Shown: positions 1-5,998, numbered from the stretch's first letter. The stretch is DNA of 6,209 bases from Puniceicoccales bacterium (GCA_031278845.1 JAITJQ010000001.1:1-6209), one strand, 5' to 3'. Notes: a model not told the origin generated them from the letters alone. Translations and numbers: made by a program.

Positions 1-35
1 GGGCAAACCCTGCGCAAATTGCGCAGGGTTTGCCC
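1..35. repeat. Perfect 15-bp hairpin, 35 nt
   Basis: Arms GGGCAAACCCTGCGC (1-15) and its exact reverse complement (21-35) enclose a 5-nt AAATT centre. The half GCGCAGGG also occurs in the hairpin at 3251-3290, so this looks like a diverged family member. A pyrimidine-rich run (about 45-58) follows after roughly 10 nt. It is too distant for a classical intrinsic terminator, although termination of an off-window gene is possible. Confidence 0.85.
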
Positions 36-66
36 GGCACTTAACTTTTCTTTTCTTAAAAATTAG

Positions 67-93
67 CAGCCCCGCGGCGAAGCCGCGGGGCTG
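67..93. repeat. Perfect 12-bp hairpin with GAA loop, 27 nt
   Basis: Arms CAGCCCCGCGGC (67-78) and GCCGCGGGGCTG (82-93) flank the 3-nt loop GAA. It has the family's GGC-NNN-GCC apex. Read on the minus strand it is followed after a few bases by a T run (the complement of AAAAA at 58-62). A minus-strand terminator is therefore conceivable, but no gene here would use it. Confidence 0.85.
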
Positions 94-100
94 GGCCTTT

Positions 101-160
101 GGACCTTAGCGGATTGATCCAGGAGCATTGCTCCTGGATCAATCCGCTAAATCCAGGTCC
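101..160. repeat. 45-nt perfect hairpin (106-150) with outer flanking pairing
   Basis: The 21-nt arms 106-126 and 130-150 are exact reverse complements around the loop ATT. The ends are TTAGCGG and CCGCTAA, exactly as in the 45-nt hairpin at 6028-6072, although the inner sequences differ. Outside, GGACC (101-105) can pair with GGTCC (156-160) across a small bulge, extending the structure. The last two bases of that outer pairing are shared with the next hairpin, so the two compete slightly. Confidence 0.85.
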
Positions 161-179
161 AGGAGGCAGTGCCTCCTGG
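159..179. repeat. 21-nt hairpin module (9-bp stem, AGT loop)
   Basis: Arms CCAGGAGGC (159-167) and GCCTCCTGG (171-179) enclose the triplet AGT. It has the same size and apex (GGC-NNN-GCC) as the modules at 3329-3349, 5935-5955 and 5999-6019. It follows AGGTCC, matching the AGGTC that precedes the equivalent module in dnaE and in the right cluster. Confidence 0.85.
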
Positions 180-187
180 CGGGGATT

Positions 188-208
188 CTAAGGGCGCGCA
201 GCCCTTAG
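188..208. repeat. 21-nt hairpin module (8-bp stem)
   Basis: Arms CTAAGGGC (188-195) and GCCCTTAG (201-208) enclose GCGCA. The length is 21 nt, as in the other modules. The ninth apex position (G196 with A200) is mismatched, so the loop is 5 nt. Confidence 0.75.
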
Positions 209-259
209 TTAGAGGTTGCAAATTATTTGTCTTTGGCGATCATCAAATACTTTTGAGGT

Positions 260-1204
260 ATGTGGTGGGTTGTTTTTTTCGCAACTTTGGGTTTTGTCCT
301 ACTTGCCTACGGTGGAGATCTTGTCTGTCGTGGGGCCAGTGCGATGGCCATTCGTCTTGGTATTAGTCAATTTGTTATTGGGATGACGATCGTTGCGATT
401 TCGACTTCTGCCCCGGAGTTGGTCACCTCGCTCATTGCTACTTGGGACCACCATCCTGAAATTGTTGCGGGAAATGTTATTGGCAGCAACCTGATCAACA
501 TTGGTTTAGCCGGGGGGCTTGTTGCGCTCATAAAACCATTTACCATTACTTCTCGTGTCATTGAAATTGAAATACCTTTTCTGCTCATCATTACCGCTTG
601 TTTTGGGGCCTGTGTGATTTTTATTCCCATAGGGTTCGCTTTGGGAATGATTTTCATTGTTCTGGACATTTGGTATCTTTATTTCGTTTGCAAAAATGAT
701 CGATGGGTGGAGGAAGAGTCAAATATTAATACTCAAATAGGTCAAGAAATTGATATATGGAAAGCGTTGAATCTCTTTATTTTTGGGCTTTTGCTATTAT
801 TTTTTGGGGCGAAGTTTGTCATCGACGCCAGTGTTGAAATAGCCCATGTGTTGGGATGGTCGGATGCGTTGATTGGATTTACTATTGTTGCCGTAGGGAC
901 AAGTTTTCCTGAGATCGTAATTTCGTTGATAGCCGCGTTACGCGGGTACGGTTCGATTTGTACCGGCAATATTATCGGCTCCAATATTTTCAATAGTTTA
1001 ATGATTACGGGTGTTTGTGCACTCATTCATCCCGTACCGATCAACGAAGAATTGGGCCGCGTTAGTATTCCCTCTTTGATTTTTTTAACGGTTTTAATGG
1101 GGCGCTTTTTCATGACAAAGCGCGAGATTAGTCGCCTCGAAGGCCTTGTGCTTTTTCTGGCATTTGCCCTTCTATTTTCTATTTCAATTTATTTTCAACT
1201 TTAA
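260..1204 (+). CDS. Calcium/sodium antiporter family protein (CaCA, YrbG-like)
   Basis: This 314-residue inner-membrane protein should exchange Ca2+ for Na+ or a related cation; the real substrate of bacterial YrbG-type members is often unproven. Two homologous alpha repeats are visible. The first (about 35-92) has STSAPE (E53) and GNVIGSN. The second (about 200-257) has GTSFPE (E218) and GNIIGSN. By family analogy with archaeal NCX the ion ligands would be T49, S50, E53, S76, N80 and T214, S215, E218, S241, N245. The usual GTS of repeat 1 reads STS here. A charged loop (about 145-166) links the halves, and about ten membrane helices are expected. The length is normal for the family. ATG260 is chosen because a TGA lies in frame at 254-256 and the N-terminus fits the family. 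GAGG (255-258) is only 1 nt from the ATG, too close for a standard ribosome site. The downstream neighbour is convergent, so no operon is evident. Confidence 0.93.
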   Translation: MWWVVFFATLGFVLLAYGGDLVCRGASAMAIRLGISQFVIGMTIVAISTSAPELVTSLIATWDHHPEIVAGNVIGSNLINIGLAGGLVALIKPFTITSRVIEIEIPFLLIITACFGACVIFIPIGFALGMIFIVLDIWYLYFVCKNDRWVEEESNINTQIGQEIDIWKALNLFIFGLLLLFFGAKFVIDASVEIAHVLGWSDALIGFTIVAVGTSFPEIVISLIAALRGYGSICTGNIIGSNIFNSLMITGVCALIHPVPINEELGRVSIPSLIFLTVLMGRFFMTKREISRLEGLVLFLAFALLFSISIYFQL

Positions 1205-1226
1205 ATCTCATGTGATTTTTCCCAGA

Positions 1227-1257
1227 GTAAACGCTTTAGGATATCTAAGACGTTTAC
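1227..1257. terminator. Candidate bidirectional stem-loop between convergent genes
   Basis: GTAAACG (1227-1233) pairs with CGTTTAC (1251-1257). After one mismatch the stem continues with five more pairs (1235-1239 with 1245-1249, one of them G-U) to a 5-nt loop. It lies in the 74-bp gap between two convergent stop codons (1204 and 1279), where a shared terminator is expected. Neither strand shows a T run right after the stem, so a classical intrinsic mechanism is not supported. Confidence 0.4.
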
Positions 1258-1278
1258 ATAATGGACAAGAAAAATTTA

Positions 1279-2133
1279 TCATAGTGCGCGGCTACTTTGG
1301 GAACCAGTGATACCTCGTCCCCGTTCTTCGCGGGCGCATTCATTAAAAGCCCCCAATGCAGGAATCAATATACTGTTAATGATTTGATCAATTATCTCTA
1401 TCATTTCGTATCCGTGTTGATCGACGAGTTTCGTTTCCGATTTGGTACTGCGTAACCTTTGAAGTTCCGATATGTCTTGATTTGCTGAGAGCAATAGACG
1501 TGTGCAATCGAGAAGATTTCTCGCAGAATTTCTAAGTTCTTGAATAGCGTCTTGTAATTCCTTTAAGTCTTTTATAACATTGGCGAGTAGGCTGCAATTT
1601 CCTTGGGGTTCATAGTTTAATTCTTTGACACAAGCCTGGTAAGCTTTATTCAAAATTTTCAGTCTTTCATTCAATTTATCGAGAATGGCTCGCATTTCGG
1701 ATTTATTTTTGAAGATTTCATTAATCCTTTCCATCAGATCATTAATCCAGTCGATGTTATCTTTTATTGCTAGGAGCTTTTTTTCTACCTTTGCCGTAAC
1801 GTGGGCATAGGTATTGAGTGTTCCCTCCGTTCTTAATGAGTTTTTAATAGATTGTAGCGATAGTGGCAACTGCACCTGTCCTGGAAGCTTTGAATCGACG
1901 ATAGATGGCGGCAGCGATTGTGCCTGTCCCTGAAGGAATTGTACCTGCCCTAAAAGCTTGGGATCAATAATAGATGGCGGTAGCGATTGTGCCTGTCCGG
2001 GGAGCTTGGCGTCAAGTGGTGACGGCAGCAATTGTACCTGCCCTGGAAGGGATACCGCGGATGGTGCCCCTATTCCATACATTACATTTCCCACAAAAAG
2101 TGAAGTAAACAATGAATAATACTTTGATTTCAT
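1279..2133 (-). CDS. Unrecognised secreted protein with LPGQ-type repeats and helical C-terminus
   Basis: I do not recognise this 284-residue protein. The N-terminus (K2, K4, then a hydrophobic stretch to about A23) looks like a Sec signal peptide, with cleavage likely near A23-A26. Residues 28-91 hold four imperfect repeats rich in Pro, Gln and Leu, of the form K-LPGQ-[VA]-Q followed by LPPSI-[IV]-D. The remainder (about 100-284) is strongly helical and charged with coiled-coil-like heptads. It has four cysteines (168, 180, 210, 266) that could form disulfides outside the cytoplasm. The frame is open up to 2250, but the ATG at 2133-2131 is chosen because the signal peptide starts there and the longer form would run across the dnaE promoter to its ATG. 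No Shine-Dalgarno is seen. The gene is divergent from dnaE and convergent with the antiporter. A lineage-specific periplasmic or surface protein is an inference. Confidence 0.72.
   Translation of the reverse strand: MKSKYYSLFTSLFVGNVMYGIGAPSAVSLPGQVQLLPSPLDAKLPGQAQSLPPSIIDPKLLGQVQFLQGQAQSLPPSIVDSKLPGQVQLPLSLQSIKNSLRTEGTLNTYAHVTAKVEKKLLAIKDNIDWINDLMERINEIFKNKSEMRAILDKLNERLKILNKAYQACVKELNYEPQGNCSLLANVIKDLKELQDAIQELRNSARNLLDCTRLLLSANQDISELQRLRSTKSETKLVDQHGYEMIEIIDQIINSILIPALGAFNECAREERGRGITGSQSSRAL
1861..2052 (-). repeat. In-gene tandem repeats encoding LPGQ(V/A)Q units
   Basis: Protein units start at residues 28, 43, 59 and 82 and are 15, 16, 23 and about 10 residues long. The 23-residue unit carries an extra internal GQAQ stretch. 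At DNA level, a 29-nt block at 1901-1929 recurs at 1970-1998 with one difference, a 69-nt (23-codon) period. The similarity suggests fairly recent in-frame duplication, so copy number may vary between strains. Confidence 0.8.
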
Positions 2134-2148
2134 AACGGTTAAAATCGT

Positions 2149-2154
2149 ATTATC
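2149..2154 (-). promoter_or_regulatory. Weak candidate -10 box for the secreted-protein gene
   Basis: On the minus strand GATAAT (2154 to 2149) matches the -10 consensus at five of six positions. It lies 15 nt before the ATG, predicting a leader of only about 8-9 nt. No good -35 box is found at 16-18 nt spacing. The AT-rich spacer around 2160-2210 could act as an upstream activating sequence. Confidence 0.3.
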
Positions 2155-2212
2155 TTTTTTATGATTTGCAAGATTTTTCACGAAAAATTTTTCAGAAAAA
2201 ATATTTTCACCG

Positions 2213-2242
2213 TTGACCCGGGTCGGAGTGAATTCGTATAAT
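2213..2242 (+). promoter_or_regulatory. dnaE promoter, TTGACC - 18 nt - TATAAT
   Basis: The -35 TTGACC (2213-2218) matches five of six consensus bases. The -10 TATAAT (2237-2242) is a perfect match, and the spacer is 18 nt. Upstream DNA (about 2160-2210) is A/T-rich with repeated TTTTTCA runs, as in UP elements. Only 6 nt separate the -10 box from the dnaE ATG, so transcription should start at or next to the A of that ATG (2249). The transcript would be leaderless or nearly so. Confidence 0.65.
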
Positions 2243-2248
2243 CCATTC

Positions 2249-5200
2249 ATGTCGAAGAACTTCGTCCATTTGCACGTGCATACTGATTACAGCTTACTCG
2301 ACGGAGCCTGCCGTATGGATCGCCTTTTTGCTCGGACGAAAGAACTCAGTATGCACGCACTTGCGATGACCGATCACGGTAACCTGTTTGGTGTTCCTGA
2401 TTTTCTCAAGTATGCGAAAACATTTGGCATTAAACCTATTATCGGCTGCGAACTCTACACAACCTTTAATCAAGATTATACCCAGAAAGAAAAATTTCCA
2501 CTCTACCATATGGGACTCCTGGTCATGAACGAAGTGGGGTATAAAAATTTATCGAAACTCGTTTCCATTTCCCATACGAAGGGTTTCTATTATCGGCCGC
2601 GCGTGAATTGGCAAACCATCGCAACCCATGGGGAAGGTCTGATTTGTCTAACGGGATGCTACCAGGGCTACCTCTCCTCCATGGCACTCCAAAACGACCT
2701 CAAATTCGCCCAGAAGGGTCTCGATTGGCTTATGGAAATCTTCGGCAAAGATCGTCTGTTCATCGAAGTCCAAGACCACGGCATGCCCGAATCGCAAACC
2801 ATTCTCCCCATCCTCTTTAATTTAGCCGAAAAAAATGGCATAAAAACCGTCGCCACCAACGATGCCCACTACGTCTTTCAAGAGGATTGGGAGGCCCACG
2901 ACCAGCTGCTGTGTATCCAAACCGCCGCCAAGGTGACCGATACCAATCGCTTCCGCATGAATACACACCAACTCTATATCAAATCTCGAGAAGAAATGGA
3001 ACAAGTATTCAATAATCACCCCGAATGCCTCGATCATACCCAACTCATCGCCGATATGTGCGATTTTACCCTACGCTACGGCGAAAATCATTTTCCCGTC
3101 TTCCGTCGGCCATCTTCTGGGGCATTGTCTTCTGGGGTGCTGCCCCGGACCCTGCCAGGGGATCCATCCCTTGGACCTGGTTTTCGGCCCAGTCTATGCG
3201 CATCGCGCATAGACTGGGCCGGAGAAGATGAAAAAGAAAATTTTGACTCAGCGGCCCAGCTCTGCGCAGACTTGCGCAGGGCTGGGCCGCCGGAAGAGGT
3301 CAAGGAGTCCACGACTCCTTGTGGGAGTCCAGAGGGCGTAGCCCTCTGGGGAAAATCCAACTTTGATTATCTAAAAAATTTGTGTATTGGGGGACTGGGA
3401 ATGCGCTATGGCATTAGGTATGTTGAGCCACAGGAGCGTGTAGCGGAATCGGAGGAAGGGAGGCTTTGCGAGCGGTTAGATTATGAGTTGTCGATTTTGG
3501 AAAAGACGGGTTTTGTGGATTATTTTTTAATCGTCTGGGATTTTATCGATTGGGCGAAGGCGCACGGCATACCGGTGGGGCCGGGCAGAGGGTCGGGAGC
3601 GGGTTCAATTATCGCCTATTTACTACGAATTACGGATGTGGATCCCATAAAATTTGGATTGCTTTTTGAGCGTTTTCTCAATCCGGAGCGCGTATCACCG
3701 CCCGATTTCGACATCGATTTCTGCATGCGTCGCCGCGGTGAAGTTATTGAATACGTCCGCCAAAAGTACGGCAGTGATCATGTGGGCAATATTATTACTT
3801 TTGGTACCTTCGGCGCGAAGATGGTGATTCGGGATCTCTGTCGCGTCAACGATATCCCCTATGTGGAAGCCAATCGCATCGCTAAAATGGTCCCCGATGA
3901 GCTCAATATTTCCATTGACGCCGCCTTTGAAAAATCGAAGGAATTGCAGCAGGAAACTCATCTCAACCCTCGAATTGGGAAAATTCTGGAGGATGGAAAA
4001 ATTATCGAAGGCACAGTCCGCAATACCGGTACCCATGCCGCCGGTATTATTATTACGGAAGACATCGTCGAAAATATGTTACCCGTTACGCTTCAGGAGG
4101 GGACGCTCACTACCCAGTATGCCAAGGAGGCGGTTGAGGATTTGGGTCTATTGAAGATGGATTTTTTGGGTCTAACAACGCTTACCATTATTGCCGATAG
4201 CGAGAATTTTATTCGAAAGTATGAGCCCGAATTTTCCATGAATAAAATTGCCTACGACGATAAGAATACCTACAAATTGCTGAATAGTGGCGAGACAATT
4301 GGGGTATTTCAACTGGGTGAGTCGGCGGGAATGCGGTCCCTCTGCAAACGCTTGGAAATCCGTAGCGTGGAAGAAATCAGCGATATCAGTGCCCTCTATC
4401 GTCCGGGGCCCATGGAATGGATCAATGATTATGTCGCCGGTAAAAAAGATCCGCAAAAGATCAAATATCCCAATCCGCTCTTGAAAAATATCTGTCGGGA
4501 AACCTATGGCATTTTGATTTACCAGGAGCAGGTGATGGAAGCGGCCCGTATCATTGCGGGTTACACGTTGGGCGGTGCCGATATTCTACGGCGCGCGATG
4601 GGAAAGAAAAAGGTCGAAGTCATGGACGCACAGCGCAGCGTCTTTATAGAGGGTGCTAAAAAGCATAACAACATTCCGAAGGAAAAGGCGGAGGAAATTT
4701 TTTCCATTCTCGAAAAATTCGCCGGCTACGGATTTAATAAATCCCACTCCATCGCCTACGCCGTCATCGCCTATCAGACGGCCTATCTCAAGGCCAATTA
4801 CCCCATAGCATTCATGGCAGCCATGCTATCCGCAGCGCTAGGAAACGTGGATAAAGTGGCATACCTTATTTCCGAATGTAGCCGCATGCACATCGAGGTA
4901 TTGGGGCCGGATATCAACCAATCGCTGGATAATTTTACGCCTAATCATCAACGGCGATGTATTCGTTTCGGCCTAGGGGCAATCAAGGGAGTAGGGGATG
5001 TTGCGGCGGAGAATATTATCCGGGAGCGTGAACGGGATGGTGATTTTAAAAATTTTTCTGATTTTATCGGTCGGGTCGATTTACGGGTAGTGAACAAACG
5101 GGTAGCGGAATGTTTAATTCTCAGTGGTGCTTTCGACGAATTTGGCATCGATCGTTCCCATTTGGCGCATTCCTTGGAGCGGATGATGTCAGAGGCGTCC

Positions 5201-5920
5201 TCTTTGCAGAAGGATCGCGATGCGGGACAATTTCAATTGTTCGATCTATTGGCAACCGAAACGGAGGCACCCTTGCTTTCCAATAATATCGATCAAACGG
5301 GGCCCATATTATCGAAAAGAAAGAAATTAAATTACGAAAAGACGTTGCTAGGCTTTTACGTCACAGGTCATCCGCTGGACGATTACGGCGATGTAGTGAA
5401 TCAAATCAATTCGGCGTCTTCCAGCGAAACCATTGGCGATGAGTTCCGTTTATGCGGTGTGGTAGCGCTCGTCGAAAAGCGCATTACGAAAAAAGATAAC
5501 CGTCTTTGGGCGACTTTCCAACTGGAAATGCTGCTGGAAAAACTTGTCCTAAATTGTTTCCCCAATGTCTTCGAAAAATATGGCCATTTACTCGTCGAAG
5601 GAAATATTGTCGTCGTAACCGGTAGTCGAAAAAAAACGGAAACGGATAATCGATTTGTTGTCCAAGAAATCGTAGGTGTAGAAAATATTCTCGCAAAAAT
5701 TGTTAAAAGAATCCGTTGGATCGTCGACCCTCAAAATCCAATATTTCTCGATAAAATCTGGGATTATATCCATCATAACCCGGGAATGACAGCGAACGCT
5801 TTGGTTTTTACCCTCGAAAACGGTAGTCAGATACAACGCAATGTCCCCAAAGAACTCAATTGCAATTTCAATTACGAAAAGATTAAAAGTTTAGCCATAC
5901 CGTTCTCCGTGGAAATATAA
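2249..5920 (+). CDS. dnaE: DNA polymerase III subunit alpha, with a palindromic-repeat insertion
   Basis: This 1223-residue catalytic alpha subunit is the main replicative polymerase. Domains in order: PHP (about 5-280), palm with PGRGSG (445-450), PDFDID (485-490) and MDFLGL (catalytic D638), fingers with YGFNKSHS (ending at 834), tandem helix-hairpin-helix starting at GLGAIKGVG (908-916), clamp-binding QFQLF (994-998), OB fold (about 1065-1130) and a C-terminal region. The PHP ligand set looks complete (H9, H11, D18, H43, E68, H109, C137, D205, H207), unlike E. coli, so PHP-based proofreading is plausible. ATG2249 is chosen because family N-termini begin like MSKNFVHLHVH; an upstream in-frame TTG at 2213 lies in the -35 box. 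Residues about 286-370 are a foreign-looking insert between FPVF and NFDYLKNL, where homologues have a short linker. Without it the protein is about 1138 residues, near the usual length. Confidence 0.97.
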   Translation: MSKNFVHLHVHTDYSLLDGACRMDRLFARTKELSMHALAMTDHGNLFGVPDFLKYAKTFGIKPIIGCELYTTFNQDYTQKEKFPLYHMGLLVMNEVGYKNLSKLVSISHTKGFYYRPRVNWQTIATHGEGLICLTGCYQGYLSSMALQNDLKFAQKGLDWLMEIFGKDRLFIEVQDHGMPESQTILPILFNLAEKNGIKTVATNDAHYVFQEDWEAHDQLLCIQTAAKVTDTNRFRMNTHQLYIKSREEMEQVFNNHPECLDHTQLIADMCDFTLRYGENHFPVFRRPSSGALSSGVLPRTLPGDPSLGPGFRPSLCASRIDWAGEDEKENFDSAAQLCADLRRAGPPEEVKESTTPCGSPEGVALWGKSNFDYLKNLCIGGLGMRYGIRYVEPQERVAESEEGRLCERLDYELSILEKTGFVDYFLIVWDFIDWAKAHGIPVGPGRGSGAGSIIAYLLRITDVDPIKFGLLFERFLNPERVSPPDFDIDFCMRRRGEVIEYVRQKYGSDHVGNIITFGTFGAKMVIRDLCRVNDIPYVEANRIAKMVPDELNISIDAAFEKSKELQQETHLNPRIGKILEDGKIIEGTVRNTGTHAAGIIITEDIVENMLPVTLQEGTLTTQYAKEAVEDLGLLKMDFLGLTTLTIIADSENFIRKYEPEFSMNKIAYDDKNTYKLLNSGETIGVFQLGESAGMRSLCKRLEIRSVEEISDISALYRPGPMEWINDYVAGKKDPQKIKYPNPLLKNICRETYGILIYQEQVMEAARIIAGYTLGGADILRRAMGKKKVEVMDAQRSVFIEGAKKHNNIPKEKAEEIFSILEKFAGYGFNKSHSIAYAVIAYQTAYLKANYPIAFMAAMLSAALGNVDKVAYLISECSRMHIEVLGPDINQSLDNFTPNHQRRCIRFGLGAIKGVGDVAAENIIRERERDGDFKNFSDFIGRVDLRVVNKRVAECLILSGAFDEFGIDRSHLAHSLERMMSEASSLQKDRDAGQFQLFDLLATETEAPLLSNNIDQTGPILSKRKKLNYEKTLLGFYVTGHPLDDYGDVVNQINSASSSETIGDEFRLCGVVALVEKRITKKDNRLWATFQLEMLLEKLVLNCFPNVFEKYGHLLVEGNIVVVTGSRKKTETDNRFVVQEIVGVENILAKIVKRIRWIVDPQNPIFLDKIWDYIHHNPGMTANALVFTLENGSQIQRNVPKELNCNFNYEKIKSLAIPFSVEI
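3113..3137 (+). repeat. 15-nt tandem duplication at the insert's left edge
   Basis: TCTTCTGGGG occurs at 3113-3122 and again at 3128-3137, a 15-nt period. It encodes SSGAL then SSGVL. The in-frame repeat lies at the insertion's left border and may be a slippage or insertion scar. Confidence 0.6.
3131..3149. repeat. 8-bp hairpin with GCT loop (in dnaE insert)
   Basis: TCTGGGGT (3131-3138) pairs with GCCCCGGA (3142-3149), including two G-U pairs, around GCT. The GGGG/CCCC core resembles the hairpin at 5975-5993. Confidence 0.6.
3155..3174. repeat. 9-bp hairpin around a GATCCATC core (in dnaE insert)
   Basis: CCAGGGGAT (3155-3163) pairs with ATCCCTTGG (3166-3174), with one G-U pair. The enclosed gap is only 2 nt, so the innermost pairs must open in RNA. 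Confidence 0.6.
3185..3221. repeat. Perfect 17-bp hairpin with ATC loop (in dnaE insert)
   Basis: Arms 3185-3201 and 3205-3221 are exact reverse complements. The inner 16-nt arm GGCCCAGTCTATGCGC differs from that of the hairpin at 6093-6127 at two positions, both balanced by changes in the opposite arm. The loops ATC and GAT are complementary, so the two copies lie in opposite orientation. Confidence 0.9.
3251..3290. repeat. 18-bp hairpin with 4-nt loop (in dnaE insert)
   Basis: Arms GCGGCCCAGCTCTGCGCA (3251-3268) and 3273-3290 pair throughout with one U-G pair, around GACT. The sequence corresponds to the core of the 45-nt hairpin at 6028-6072, with two compensated pair changes and one U-G to C-G change. 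Confidence 0.9.
3301..3321. repeat. 21-nt hairpin module, CAC loop (in dnaE insert)
   Basis: Arms CAAGGAGTC (3301-3309) and GACTCCTTG (3313-3321) flank CAC. It is preceded by GAGGT, as is its counterpart read on the minus strand at 6019-5999. Confidence 0.85.
3329..3349. repeat. 21-nt hairpin module, GTA loop (in dnaE insert)
   Basis: Arms CCAGAGGGC (3329-3337) and GCCCTCTGG (3341-3349) flank GTA. The arms are identical to those at 5935-5943 and 5947-5955, where the loop is TCC. The preceding GGGAG is shared with that copy read on the minus strand. Confidence 0.9.
5228..5242 (+). other. Codons for the DnaE internal beta-clamp-binding motif
   Basis: These codons encode QFQLF (residues 994-998), which fits the bacterial clamp-binding pentapeptide (Q-x-x-L-F type). 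It lies between the helix-hairpin-helix and OB regions, as in other DnaE proteins. Confidence 0.75.
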
Positions 5921-5929
5921 AATTTTTTA

Positions 5930-5960
5930 GGAGACCAGAGGGCTCCGCCCTCTGGTCTCC
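5930..5960. repeat. Perfect 14-bp hairpin with TCC loop
   Basis: Arms GGAGACCAGAGGGC (5930-5943) and its exact reverse complement (5947-5960) flank TCC. It starts 10 nt after the dnaE stop. The T run lies before rather than after the stem, so it is not a standard terminator for dnaE. The inner 21 nt match the module at 3329-3349 apart from the loop. Confidence 0.9.
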
Positions 5961-5974
5961 CGCAAAGAGGTTGT

Positions 5975-5993
5975 TGTGGGGCTTCGCCCCACA
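5975..5993. repeat. 8-bp hairpin with TTC loop
   Basis: TGTGGGGC (5975-5982) pairs with GCCCCACA (5986-5993) around TTC. GAGG (5967-5970) and CCTC (5994-5997) extend the stem past a 4-nt one-sided bulge (5971-5974). Confidence 0.8.
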
Positions 5994-5998
5994 CCTCG

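Larger units (their letters stand above)
1..208. repeat. Left palindromic-repeat cluster upstream of the antiporter gene
   Basis: This stretch has no convincing gene. It contains five hairpins in a row (1-35, 67-93, 106-150, 159-179, 188-208), separated by short spacers and one AT-rich spacer (about 36-66). The long 45-nt hairpin is preceded by TTGGACCT (99-106) and followed by AGGTCC (155-160), motifs that recur around the hairpins inside dnaE. The cluster ends about 50 nt before the antiporter start, so it may lie in that gene's upstream region or at the 3' end of an off-window gene. It is read as one copy of a composite palindromic repeat; mobility is inferred. Confidence 0.75.
3104..3358 (+). 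repeat. In-frame palindromic-repeat insertion inside dnaE
   Basis: About 255 nt (85 codons, no stop) separate codons for FPVF from those for NFDYLKNL. In the E. coli protein the equivalent linker is about seven residues. The segment is much richer in GC than the flanking gene and holds six hairpins: 3131-3149, 3155-3174, 3185-3221, 3251-3290, 3301-3321 and 3329-3349. TTGGACCT (3171-3178) and GAGGTCAAGGAG (3296-3307) flank the two long hairpins. The first motif is shared with the left cluster and the second, inverted, with the right cluster. CCTTGGACCT (3169-3178) can pair with AGGTCAAGG (3297-3305) across one bulge, closing a larger branched structure. The exact borders are uncertain by about 10 nt. 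The peptide is rich in Gly, Pro, Ser, Arg and Glu and has no recognisable domain. Confidence 0.85.

Noticed and set aside
1..208. CRISPR array or tandem repeat array
   Set aside because: The hairpins differ in length and sequence and are not separated by unique spacers of constant size.
216..253. Promoter for the antiporter gene (TTGCAA at 216-221)
   Set aside because: No convincing -10 box lies at 16-18 nt spacing; TACTTT (248-253) matches the consensus poorly.
367..669. Minus-strand open frames over the antiporter gene (also 742-1026)
   Set aside because: They lie antisense to a clearly recognised gene with conserved alpha repeats, and their translations resemble no protein family.
2213..2248. 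An earlier TTG start for dnaE at 2213
   Set aside because: That codon is part of the -35 box, and the 12 extra residues do not fit DnaE N-termini; ATG2249 does.
2134..2250. A longer secreted-protein gene starting at 2250
   Set aside because: The extra 39 residues would bury the signal peptide and overlap the dnaE promoter and start codon.
3104..3358. Group I or II intron, or intein, in dnaE
   Set aside because: The segment is only about 255 nt and has no intein splice motifs (Cys/Ser start, HN end) or intron catalytic core; it stays in frame as a peptide.
3088..3360. A separate antisense gene across the dnaE insert
   Set aside because: Its openness follows from GC-rich palindromes. There is no start context and no recognisable protein, so it is reported only as a property of the insert.
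5921..5960. Intrinsic terminator at the first hairpin after dnaE
   Set aside because: The T run precedes the stem instead of following it; the hairpin at 6093-6127 with T6 fits better.
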